A DNA stretch of 64,000 bases from Isoetes taiwanensis (lineage: Eukaryota > Streptophyta > Lycopodiopsida > Isoetales > Isoetaceae). Of the stretch, positions 1-10,099 are shown piece after piece. The stretch lies in the NCBI GenBank assembly GCA_021234155.1, contig JAJEKV010000047.1, forward strand, positions 5,731,071 to 5,795,070. Direction: 5' to 3'. Position 1 is the first letter of the stretch; each line of letters opens with the position of its first letter. Position numbers and translations under genes: made by a program. The notes beneath the pieces are model-generated. The model did not search any database. It was not told where the DNA came from and was given only the letters and a program-made list of their open reading frames with translations.

Positions 1-2050
1 ACAGTTTTCATCTTCCATTTTATACTTCCCTACACTCCATGATGCCACTGTTTCTTTGGCATTTTCTATGTCATAATGATTTGCGGCTAATTTTGAATAT
101 ACACTTTTAAGACCATGGAGTTATAATGGTTGAAATAAAATTTATTGCTTACCACCATTTTGCTGATAATGGGACCAATTAAGACTTGCAGCTTGAATGT
201 AATAATGGATTTTAATATGCATTGTATCAATGCAAAAGTACATCATATCTTCTTACAATGTATATGCACCAAACGGTTGGATCCACTTTTTATATTCGAT
301 CTAGTTAGCTTTAATATATGTTCGTAGTTAGCATTAGCATATGTTGGTCTAGATTAGGAGTTGTCCACTTTGGTCCACAGATAGAAGTTGCACACCATTG
401 TATTGGCCCTGGGGATAAGCCTTCTGCCTAATCAAGATGAAATATTTAGATATATCTTGTTACAATGTAGTTAAGATTTATAGTAACGTTAAGATCTAAA
501 ATATAATGATTATGTCTGTGCTTTAAACCATCGCATCTGCAAACACAATCGAATTAAAATTGAAAATTGTTTGTAGACATGGGCAAATGTTTGTCATCCA
601 TGTGGCAAATTGTGAGAAGAAGGCTTTAGTTATTTCTTTAGTTTAGAACGTTTTATGCTAGATCTTGCTTCTTATCAATGTGTCGTTTCTAGTTCAACAT
701 TTGAGAAGGAAGCAAACTAGAGAGGAGATATAAAGGGATATATATGCACATTATATTAAATTTCTTAAGGAACCTCAAGCCTCATTGTTGAAAATACTAA
801 CAAAGGTTTTAGGCACAAATGAGGACTTTGTTATAATGAATTGAAACGTCAACAAATTTTGGCAAAGATCATTAGGGCCATTTCTTACATTCTTCATTCT
901 CGAACAAACAAATATAAATATATTTAGAGTCTTGAATAAATAAAAGATTAGTTTCAGGTGAATTTCCATTATAATTAATATTTTCTAGTACATATTTGAA
1001 ATAAGTATTTATATGGATGGGGTATAATCACCACTAACTTATAATTGCTTGTACAAATATGGCATGGGTGCAAAAAATTTCTTATGAGAAGGGTTTTTTT
1101 AACAAGAAAAAGTGTATATATGGGCGTTTTCTTTTGACCCTGTGCACAAGATGACATATCCCCTATAGCTAGGTGCATCCCATGAGAAGATACGGCACAA
1201 GAAATTGAAATTGTTTTTCCACGTCAGGGTGTCATAAAATGCGACATCAACAAAATACTAGTGTCAAAGCATCATAACAAAAGACATATCTTATTCTCAT
1301 AATATATATGGAGTATATCTACATTGTCTTATTTTATACTGCGAAAATTCCGTGGTATAAAATAACTCCATTCCCCCTTAAAAATAGGAATTAAACCTAG
1401 TGGAAACTCATCTTTTTTTCTATGTTTTTATGAGGCCCAATTAAAGTGGTCATAATATAAGAAACCATAGTGGAAACCACCCTTAACGCTGTAGACCTTT
1501 TTTTTCTTAAATCTTCAATAACATGCTCTGACGTATTCGTAAAATAGGAAAACACCTTGACATTTGCAAATGGTTTAATGATAGCCCCTATATCGGCAGG
1601 CATGATTTGTTCTCTTTCTTCTTATCTTTAGCATTTTTTACTTAGCCATGGTAACAAAGGAAAACCTAGTGTCTGAAAGCTTGATAAGGAAACTCTGCTC
1701 ATCTATTTTATTTACCAAGATATTAGATAGCTTCAAGTTTTTATAAATCACATCATTCTAGAAGTCACAATCAAATACTACCTCCCTATCTGCAAGCTTT
1801 TTTGTCAAGTACATTATCAAGAAATGGTAGGTTGTGATAGATTAAATGGTTAACTATTTGAGAGTATCCATTCAGATCATCAACAATTTTACGAAATTGA
1901 CCTAAACTACCTAGAACTGTAAAAAGGACATCTAGAAAGGCTTCCTCTGCCAAGGTTTGAATTACCTTCGTGCCATCATTCGTAGCTCTAATCAGCTCCA
2001 TGCCTTCTACAATTGTATCTTTAAATCTTACTTGATATCATTGCTCATTC
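1..2050. other. no recognised gene
   Basis: This is AT-rich DNA. Short minus-strand open frames at 1397-1603 and 1786-2001 look moderately protein-like, with mixed hydrophobic and charged residues and no low complexity. I recognise no family in them, and stops separate them. They could be decayed exons. I see no RNA gene or mobile-element end. Confidence 0.4.
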
Positions 2051-2142
2051 ATATTAAAATGAGTGATTAGAATAGAATGTATTTTTATCGTCCACGGAGA
2101 TCAATTGGCCTATGAGACCAAAACAAAGAGAGCAACAAGTGT

Positions 2143-2204
2143 ATTACTATCAGGATTAAAAAATCCTTGCCCCAGTCGAGGAAAAAGCCTTAGCAGTAAT
2201 AAGT
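2143..2204. repeat. 62-bp dispersed repeat, copy 1
   Basis: This segment is related to 8358-8422. Both run from a TATCA-GGATTAAAAAA start through a C-rich centre and a TCGAGGAAAAA block to an ATAAG end. In the second copy the ends form an inverted repeat (GCTTATCAC and GTGATAAGC). The parent element is not identified. It may be part of an LTR or leader of a retroelement, because flanking text at 2080-2100 contains TTTTTATCGTCCAC, which recurs beside a primer-site-like sequence at 55,415. Confidence 0.45.
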
Positions 2205-2998
2205 ATGTTGGTAGATTGTAGGATCCTATAGGACAATTCAATACTGCATTAGAGGACACCGCTGAGTCCGTGTATTTATAACCTCCTGAAGGTATAATCC
2301 CAACAAGCCCACGGAGGTCGTGTTCAACAGCACATGCAGTAGCTAGTCAGGCATAACTAACTGAATATACTATACTTAGATATGATCGAATGTTGGGCAG
2401 GTCTGAAAGGCATAACGTTCATCCTCAATGGCACCCTATTGGCACTGATAGATCCTATCCTCACATCCCAAGTCCATCGGCATGTCTAATGCGGAGGCGA
2501 TGCGCATTCGTGCGAATGGAAGCTATCAATTTGTACTTCTTCATGGGAAAATGGGTGTGCAAGTAGTGTTGTGGAACTCATGTGAGCCTGGGATTGACTT
2601 GCTGCCGATAGTGTGCCATCTTCACATGCGTCAAAGCATCTGCATCCCAGAGCTTACTAAGGAAGCAAGCATCAAGGTATTGTCTCAATGCATCGTGGAC
2701 CTTCTTTGTCCATACCTGCACGCAACTGTGTGCTTGTACATTCCATCGTGAGAACTACTGAGTTTGCTTGTCTTTCCAGCAGGCTTTGAGGTGATGTGGA
2801 CCCATTGCTACAACCAAAGCAAGATTAGGCAAATGGGCATCCCCCATACCAACTACCCTCTGGAAGTAAATAATATGACAATCTAGTGCAGCCTTCTGAA
2901 GGGGTAGGAAATCTGTCTCTCAGAGCAGGATCTGATATGGAATTGTGGACTTTGCCCCAAGTGCTTGTGCTAAGAAGACCTTTTGTACCTGCTCCAGG

Positions 2999-3740
2999 TC
3001 ATTCCAGGTGGCGAGGGACATCACCGGACCCCATATCGCTGCCTCGTACAAGAGAACCGGCGCGGCAAAGGCCTTGAACAAGTGTGACTGGTGATCCCAA
3101 GCATACAACTCTGTCTTGTGGCTGTTTTTCTGCATGGTATATAGTGCTTCCACTCTGTTGTGACACGCAATCTAAGTGGAAGCATCCCAATGTGTGGTAG
3201 CAGGAAACTCGATCCCCAAATACTTGTAGGTCAGAGCCAGAAACAAGCAACACTCTAATTTTGGCCAAGTTAACTCGCATGCTAGTGAACTGGCAGAAAG
3301 TGTCTAGAGCATCCAGGTGACGCTGCATGTCTTCTAGAGTGTAGGCTAAGAGGTCCACATCGTCAGTGTATATGAGTTGTCGAATTATATGATGCATGAG
3401 TGGAGCTCCCGTCCCTTCGTGCTCAACAAGCTAATCTTCCAACTGATCAATATAAAGACCAAAAAGTGTCAAGAGGAGTGGGCTACCCTGGCGCACCCCA
3501 ATACTACTGACGACATGCTGTCTTATTGGTGTGAGACGACCTGAGCATGCCTCATATAACCGGTATATTGCATTTTGCAAGTCGACATAGGTCCCCCTAG
3601 CTGCCTCAATATGTTCCATAACTTGTCCTTAGGTACTGTGTTGAAAGCCTTTGCGAAATCCGAAAAACAATAGTACGGGTTTTGCCGGCAATTCCTGCTA
3701 TCCTCAATCAGTGTTCGCAAAGTGAAAATATAGTCAATGG
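2999..3740 (-). pseudogene. LINE reverse transcriptase fragments
   Basis: Three minus-strand frames together cover RT motifs. 3523-3720 carries FSDFAKAFNTVPKDKLW, the palm motif A region of LINE RTs. 3431-3619 carries GVRQGSPLLLTLFGLYID, the conserved RQG-P-L block. 2999-3397 carries YTDDVDLLA, equivalent to the catalytic YADD motif with the first D pair retained. The frames change between blocks and there is an internal stop before the QLED segment, so the enzyme is broken. In an active element this protein would copy element RNA into DNA at a nick made by the endonuclease. Confidence 0.85.
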
Positions 3741-4649
3741 TGGAATGTGTGAGCCGAAGCCTGCCTGTGTCAGATCACGCACGTCTGCATCTTCCGCCTA
3801 TATCGTTAGCCGTTGCTCAAAGATGCCAGCCAACAATTTTGGGAGCTGACCATGTGCGACAGTTGGCTTGGCAGTGAGGGTCGCCTGCCTTGTATATGGG
3901 AACAACTCTACTAGTGGTCCACTATGGGGGGAAGCTTTTTTGCAATGCTCTATTGAATCCTGTTGCGAGGACAGGCACCATTGAAGGCCCAGCCCATTTG
4001 AGAAGCTCTGCCTGCATGCCATCCAAATCTGTTGCTTTCCCATTAGCTAGGCGTTGTAAGCCCATTATAACATCTTCTTCTATAATGACCAATGCTAGGC
4101 CTATCTGGGGGGTATTGTTGTCCGATCCCCCAGTGGATCATAGAGCTCCTGCAAGTATTGCACTCATTGCCCCGAGGTAATGTCCCCTATCAGTTGTGCA
4201 ACTTGCTCAATATCTTTCTCTATAATATCTTGGGGTGACGACCCAGGAGATAGAACATTTGTTGCTAGTGTTCTGCGAGGTATCTGGCTTTCTTGGCCTT
4301 GAGGAAGGAACAATATTGGCTGATGTCATGTGAATGCAAGGTGGGATCAATGACTTGTCAGAGCCAGCATTTGAACTCCCTACATTCATCATCAAACCAC
4401 CGACTGGAAGGGAAGACGGTAGCTCTCAAGGGCCTTTCTGAGCAGCCTCTCTTAAAGCATCCATCAACGGTCGTCAAAAGCAATTGAGTCAATTGGGCAG
4501 TATGCTGCTGCAATGTGGGAAGCTGCAGTATTCCCTCCAGGTCATGCTCAGGCCATCCGGGCAGAGGTCTCTGCGCGGTCATAGTCCAGGTGCAATTGGA
4601 ACACACGGGTGTTGAGGCCATGGACGTGCGGGCAGCCTGCCAATCTACA

Positions 4650-5430
4650 TGCAAGAAAAGGGGTTGGTGGTCTGAGTTTACTTCCTCGTCCCAACTGTCT
4701 ATTCCAACGCAAAAAAAAATAATTAGATATGCAGATCATGTTCCTCTGTCAGTACATAATCCACAACACTGGAGGCGCCTCGCTAGTTCTCCTGTCTACA
4801 AGTGCAGTAGCTGGAGGACAGCCATTATGCTAGCCCATTGCAAATGATCAAGTCGAAGATGTTGCATAGCAACAGCAACTGCCTGCCATAGCGTGTAATA
4901 TAGTTGACATCTGATATCCTTCGCCAAGCCATCTCTACGGGGTTCAACTATAACACATCCTCTGCCAAGTCTTCAAGCAACATGAACTTGCCCAATTATT
5001 TATGATGTTGTATGTCATCATATACATCAACATAGGGCTCCAATCTATCCGCATCTGAGTGAATGTTATAGAAGTTTTTCTCGACATGTGGAAAGTAGTA
5101 TGCTGCCACAAAAAGGAGGTTACCGCTACAATGCTGCACGCATAACCACAAGTAGTGATTGTGCCTGTCTGTCTTGTGCAGAGAGGATGACTGCATCAAG
5201 GCCGCATTATAATAATAGCGGCGACCCCTCCCCAATATCCACGCTTTCCTGTGAACTCCCGAACACCGAAAATCTGAGATAGCATGGGAGGTCCAGCGTC
5301 CAGGCCTGCATATTCCCATATTTTCATGAGGAAAATGAGATCTATATCTGATGCAATGGAGTTGAGACTCTCTCTTTTCTGCCAAGGGAAGCATCGACAG
5401 TTCCAGGACACCATACCGAGGCACAATTCC
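4650..5430 (-). pseudogene. LINE APE-type endonuclease remnant
   Basis: Minus-strand frames at 5196-5426 and 4996-5424 carry the start of an exonuclease-endonuclease-phosphatase domain: SWNCRCFPW (the SWN motif), then DIDLIFLMKIWEYAG, where the catalytic E of family members is replaced by K, then RGYWGGVAAI. After a frameshift comes LFVAAYYFPHVEKNFY (the Y-P segment), and further on LLLLCNIFDLIICNG and SVVDYVLTEE. These are the usual landmarks in the usual order. Stops and shifts show it is dead. Confidence 0.75.
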
Positions 5431-5639
5431 TATTTGTCGGCGTTAGATATAGATGCGCAAGGGGTTGCGGTGGCAATAGAAGGAATAGTGTGTGGTGCCT
5501 AAGTGGAAATTGCTGGAACAGATAGAACAACGAGAGCAGGAGGAGATCTTTATCTGATAATCACTTCCTATCCACCAAATTGTAATAAACTAGAATTATT
5601 GAGTCTCATGAAATAGAAAGATAAAGGGATTTTGATATT

Positions 5640-6960
5640 AGTTGGGAATCTGAACACTCAAACCTGCCAGGAACAATTACAAATCGTGGGAACCATGGCT
5701 GAATAAGATGGAGGAGTTTAAAAACTCTGTGGGATGAAAGATAAAGATAACAGCAAAGTCGCAACCGCTAGCTTGCAAGGCGCATCATGCATTTGGTGGA
5801 AAGTCTACGCCAAGTCAAACAAGCTAAGATGCAATAATTGTAAATACAAGACTTTTAGCAAAGCATTTTGAAGGCATTATATGCCAAGATTCCATACACC
5901 TAGGCAGATTCAACAGTATTGCCGCTTGGATCAAGGTAGCTCGTGAAACATAGAAGAGTTTTAAGGCTCCAGCTTAATGTACCAAAAATCAATGAAAGGC
6001 AAGTAGTCGATGGGTAGAAAAAAGACTCAATAGCAATATAAGAAAATTGGACCGTGCCATCAACTTGATAAATGTAGGGAAAACAGAGGATAAAGCATTA
6101 AGTCGAGGATGCATCTAGTATTAGGGCAGAAGCAAGTATATTTTAACAAAAGGAAAGTAGCAGGGTCATATAGCCCAAGGCAGGCAAGACCCACGCCAGC
6201 AACTCGGATAGGAAAGTATCCTAGAAAGTCCCTCAAACTTCGCATCTCCTAGAATGGCAGCCATGTTAAACAGTAAGACTCTTAAGCCTAAGCCTATGCC
6301 AGTGATAATGGTAAGTGAAGCAATTCGTGTAGCACCAAAGGAGCAAGAGTCAATTTCGATATCAACCTAGGCAAAACAAAGATAAGCATGGGAGCCGAAG
6401 TGATGAACATTGCCAAGTACGACCTCGAATGCTTGAAACCTGCTAAAGCCATGTTTGATTGCGATAAGTATGAAATATTGATCCTAACGCTGAATGGCTA
6501 ATGCTTTTCAATCAAAAATAAGAAGATCGTTTCGGTCATACAATGCATCTCAGCCAAGAAGCTAGCTAATTGTTAGAGATGAGGTTGCATATATCCTCAA
6601 GCTGCAAACCATCGACTCCAACTTTAATAAGTTAGCAATTGCTAAGCTAATAAAAGAGTTTCATGACCTCTTTTGGGATGAAATTTGAGAACTTTTGTTT
6701 TATAGAGGCGTAGAATATGAAATTACAGTTCTTACAATACACGAATAGGAACTGGTAGTAGTTACAAGATCTTTATAGATATGGAGGCATTACCTGTTAG
6801 AAAGGCAATTCCCGTTAGACACTGAGCGCCAAAGTCTTTAGCATATCGTCATGCAAACACACCTCAATCTGAGGCAAAGGCGTTGAATGAAATTTCTAGA
6901 GGAATATGATTTCGAGATAATATACAAGTAATGCAAGCTAAATGTGGTTACTGATGATTG
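5640..6960 (+). mobile_element. Ty3/gypsy remnant, gag to RNase H with RT core deleted
   Basis: Plus-strand reading with many stops gives gag at about 5690-5990 (KIATASLQGAS-IWWKVYAK, RHYMPRFHT, QYCRLDQGS). A protease-end segment lies at about 6330-6565 (MGAEVMNIAKYDL, VIQCISAKKLA). The start of RT lies at about 6640-6740 (KLIKEFHDLFWDE, YRGVEYEI), and the RNase H end at about 6740-6960 (RSLQIWRHYLLERQF, LNLRQRR-MKFLEEYDFEIIYK). The same segments occur in the large gypsy element at 21.6-44.5 kb, so the two belong to one family. The RT palm is missing between FHDLF and IWRHYLL, an internal deletion. No LTRs were found. Confidence 0.8.
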
Positions 6961-7192
6961 ACACATGGCCAAAAATAAAAAAATACTTCTTCTAGTCTAA
7001 TCAGTTCTTGACACATGGCAAATGCTCTGACCCAAAATTAGCATTTTGGCAACATTCTGCTTTGCATCATTTATGTGACATTATGTAATTTAAGGCTGCC
7101 AGAATATAGAGCTCCAAGTGATTTAGAGACCATCATGGAAATAATGGTAGCAGAAACTCCGGCAAATGATGGATCAGGCAAAGTCTTTTTTT

Positions 7193-7295
7193 GCCACAAC
7201 AGGGACAAACACAAAATAGAGTTTTGTTTTTTTTTTTTTGCCGCAATAGGGGCAAAAACAAAACATGTGCTTTTGTTGTCTTTTTGGGGGGGCTG
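7193..7295. repeat. two-copy tandem repeat with poly(T) tract
   Basis: TTTTTTTGCCACAACAGGG at about 7187 recurs as TTTTTTGCCGCAATAGGGG at about 7233, each followed by a CAAA-rich stretch. This is a degenerate duplication with a period of about 46-50 bp, lying in the 3' part of the integrase remnant. Confidence 0.5.
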
Positions 7296-8241
7296 GTGAA
7301 GCAGAAACAGGGCATGGTCGTCTCTGCAGAAGCACGACATTGGTCTGTCAGCCAAACATACAACGTGGATTGAAGGTCCGGTGACTTAAAAATATGGGAT
7401 TGATCTGGTTTGTGATGCAAAACAGAGTCCAAGCAGCTCCAAGCATCCATTGATCCTAAAAGGCCCTGCCCACCATGGAGCAAGTTTCTTACACCTATTA
7501 ATTCTTGCCTCTTGACTCTAATTCTAAGCCAAACATTATCTCCTGCTTGAGATTCTCTAGTCGATCTATTCTTATCGGCAAGACTCTTACCGACTCCTAC
7601 TCCTAACTTCTTCCACTAACTCTTGCATATCCGTGAGAAGTTGCTGGGGGACTTCTACTTTTGACATGTGATTACGCCAAGTGTAAGGTGTGAGGCATTG
7701 ATAGCTATAATTAATCATAAATGGGGACATCTTGAATGACTCTTGTTTGGTGCTATTGTTAGCAAAGTCCACTAGATGAACACAGTCGCCCCATCTAGAT
7801 TGCTTATTCCAGATGTGATTCCGCAACATATCTTCTAAGATCCTGTTGGTGCATTCTGTTTGTCCGTTTGTATGAGGATGATAGGATGTGCTCATCTAAA
7901 GTTTTGTCTCCATGATGTTGAAGAAATCTTTCCAGAAGGCGAGAACAAACTTTGGGGCCTGCTCAGGGCATGCCATATATAGCCTAAAGATCTCTTTCGT
8001 AACTACAAGGCGGTACCCACGGCTATATCAATTGTTCTACATGGCAGGAAATCTACCAGGGTGAATAACTTACCTGCTACCACCATTAAGGCATCATGGC
8101 CACTTGGTGTTCTTGGAAGGTATGTTATCAGATGATTTTCCACTTAGCATCAAAGGCTCCCGAAGCCTCTAATCGAACATGAATTTGAATTGTTGAGCCT
8201 TTGTCTACTAGCACAACTGATACTGCCAAATGTAATTGGCA

Positions 8242-8834
8242 ATTCTAGAATGGGGCTCGCATGAAAACGACCAAAACCTCCCCATATGTCCAATTATATA
8301 ACTTGGACCCCATGAAATACAATGCTAATAGATGTTTGGTTTGTGTACCTGCCGAAAGCTTATCACCGGGATTAAAAAACCCCGCCCTTTCGGGTTTTCG
8401 AGGAAAAAACCTAGTGATAAGCAATTCGCTCCCAAAACCCACGAAAGAAGAAGTCGAAGCTGCTGCCGCTTGCCAACCTGTATCTGCACATCACCAACAC
8501 TAGAAAAAATGTGACAAAACAAACCTCCCAAAGTGGAGGGGCGGATCACGCGTGCCACGCGACAAGAAAACAAAAACCTATTCAAATAGAGGGGCTGGTC
8601 ACGCGTGCCAGGCGACAAATACATTAAACAATTAACGGGGGGAGGGTGGGTTTCAAAGAATAGAGAATAAGGTACTGCTGAGAGAGAAGAGGAAGCGCCG
8701 ATGAGACGTTGATGAAGAACCTCGCCTAATATAGCGATCTCCCAACCAGAGAAGGCATGCACCGCATGCATGCATGCAAGACATGTATGCTCGGCCCATT
8801 CTAGAATTTTGATCCGAGGGCTCAGATCGATGGG
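8242..8834. mobile_element. Helentron-like non-autonomous element, copy 1
   Basis: The element begins ATTCTAGAATGGGGC (8242) and its other end carries the inverted form GGCCCATTCTAGAAT (8793-8807). That is followed by an imperfect hairpin (GATCCGAGGG, CTCAGATC, 8811-8828) and ATGG. A 5' terminal repeat, a subterminal 3' inverted copy and a 3' hairpin are the asymmetric-end plan described for Helentron/HINE elements. It inserted into the integrase remnant. It shares its first 40 bp and last 200 bp with copy 2, but has a different interior that includes a second copy of the 62-bp repeat (8358-8422). No coding capacity is evident. Confidence 0.55.
8358..8422. repeat. 62-bp dispersed repeat, copy 2, with inverted ends
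   Basis: GCTTATCAC at 8358-8366 pairs with GTGATAAGC at 8414-8422, and a nested AAAACCC/GGGTTTT stem lies inside. Copy 1 is at 2143-2204. This copy sits only in the longer of the two tandem Helentron-like units, so it may have been acquired by that unit. Confidence 0.5.
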
Positions 8835-9212
8835 ATTCTAGAATGGGGCTCGCATGAAAACGATCAAAACTTCCCGAATAGAAGAGAACTTCCTTATCAA
8901 AACGGGATCGAGGACGAAGATCAAAGGATTATGGCGAAAGAAGAGGCAAGGCCGAGAAAGGACATGCCACAGCATGAAAGAAACGCCAAATTGGTCAATC
9001 CAAGCAGGGAGAAGCCCCTCCCCTGCATGGTTTCAAAGAATAGAGAATAAGGTACTGCTGAGAGAGAAGAGGAAGCGTCGATGAGACGTTGATGAAGAAC
9101 CTCGCATAATATAGCAATCTCCCAACCAAAGAAGGCATGCACCGCATGCATGCATGCAAGACATGCATGCTCGCCCCATTCTAGAATTTCGATCCGAGGG
9201 CTCGGATCGATG
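8835..9212. mobile_element. Helentron-like non-autonomous element, copy 2
   Basis: This second unit is directly head-to-tail with copy 1. It starts ATTCTAGAATGGGGC (8835), and its 3' inverted copy GCCCCATTCTAGAAT is perfect (9173-9187). It is followed by a perfect 9-bp-stem hairpin CGATCCGAG-GG-CTCGGATCG (9190-9209). The unit is about 380 bp against about 593 bp for copy 1; the difference is interior sequence. Tandem head-to-tail units are compatible with rolling-circle replication. After it, the host integrase frame resumes at the KKVF codons. Confidence 0.55.
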
Positions 9213-9950
9213 GAATACCTTCTTCATGTCGGGCCAAAAGTAACTACTTCTTGTTTTGAAGTAAGTTTTTAAAAATCTCGTATGGCGGGCAATTGGACTT
9301 ATTATGCGTATCGTGGAGGCCATAAGCATGCTATACCCTACGACAAAAAGTATTATTTAGGGACATAAAACTACCCAAAAAATTATCTAATATTGAGTAC
9401 TCGGTATATAGTAACTAATACATGTTAAATTGGACGTATTCATTTTGGTAATGTCCTTTATCTTAACCTTGAACATGAATGTACTTGTGACTTTTATTTT
9501 GAACTTTTGAATTGGTTGTGATGAAAAGAACAAATAAGCAGTACCCATTCCAGGAGTACCTAGTGTAGGTACTTTGGCAGGTTCAAAAGTGGTAGGGTGT
9601 GGCATGCTTATACGTTGGAGGATTGATTTCTTATTCCAGATTCTTCTGGCATGCAAAGCTTATCTGTAAAGTAGAAGAGTTTGCTTTCCTTTTTATACTT
9701 CTTATAAGTTTCATTTCCTTACAGTCCTTGCCTCTTTGCAACGACTGGCCTCTGCATTCTGAAATTCCTTACTTGTGACTAGTGCTTTTTCAATATGTAG
9801 CATAATAACAGGGGGTTTTCTTTGTGTTTTTGTACGCTTTTCACTAAGGTTTTCCTATGATTTCGTGATGTATTCAAATGGATGTACTAATGCGTACATC
9901 TAGAGTGCACCATTTCTGAGCCATTGATTTTAGCCTTTTTTTTTTCAATA

Positions 9951-10064
9951 GTCAACAACCAATGGCTCACAACAAAAGCCCTTTTTTTGTGCGTGTGGTG
10001 CATAATGGTCAACAACCAATGGCTCACAACAAAAGCCCTCTTTTTGTGTGTGTGGTGCATAATG
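9951..10064. repeat. 57-bp tandem repeat, two copies
   Basis: Copies at 9951-10007 and 10008-10064 start GTCAACAACCAATGGCTCAC and end GTGGTGCATAATG. They differ at only a few positions in the T-run and GT-run, so the duplication is recent relative to its surroundings. Confidence 0.9.
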
Positions 10065-10099
10065 GGCACATGAAGGGCTTGAGGGGCGCATGTAGTGCA

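Larger units (their letters stand above)
2890..5430 (-). mobile_element. decayed LINE (non-LTR retrotransposon)
   Basis: Minus-strand open frames give the order expected of a LINE with an APE-type endonuclease. The N-terminal endonuclease lies at about 5430-4650: SWNCRCFPW, then DIDLIFLMK, and further on a SVVDYVLTEE-like segment. The reverse transcriptase lies at about 3950-3150. A post-RT segment with LLYEAAIWG lies at 2920-3153. Stops and frame changes separate every block, so it cannot be functional. No poly(A) tail or target duplication was found, so the outer limits are approximate. The order of domains and the RT motifs make the class assignment firm. Confidence 0.85.
7350..9360 (-). 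mobile_element. Ty3/gypsy integrase remnant, split by a later insertion
   Basis: On the minus strand, 9033-9329 gives the integrase zinc-binding region (SPIARHTRFLKTYF, SSYFWPDMKKVF). After the foreign block 8242-9212 the frame resumes with cysteine-region debris and integrase core (KEIFRLYMACPEQAPKF). 7587-7895 gives the core end (MSTSYHPHTNGQTE, FMINYSYQCLTPYT), and 7350-7587 gives the C-terminal SH3-like region (GDNVWLRIRVKRQEL, then LAPWWAGPFRI). The domains closely match the integrase of the 21.6-44.5 kb element. Stops and frameshifts are frequent. Confidence 0.85.

Noticed and set aside
9173-9209. Canonical Helitron 3' end (hairpin then CTAG on the minus strand)
   Set aside because: The next base is A and not T, no TC start was found at a suitable distance, and the paired inverted ends fit a Helentron-type plan better.
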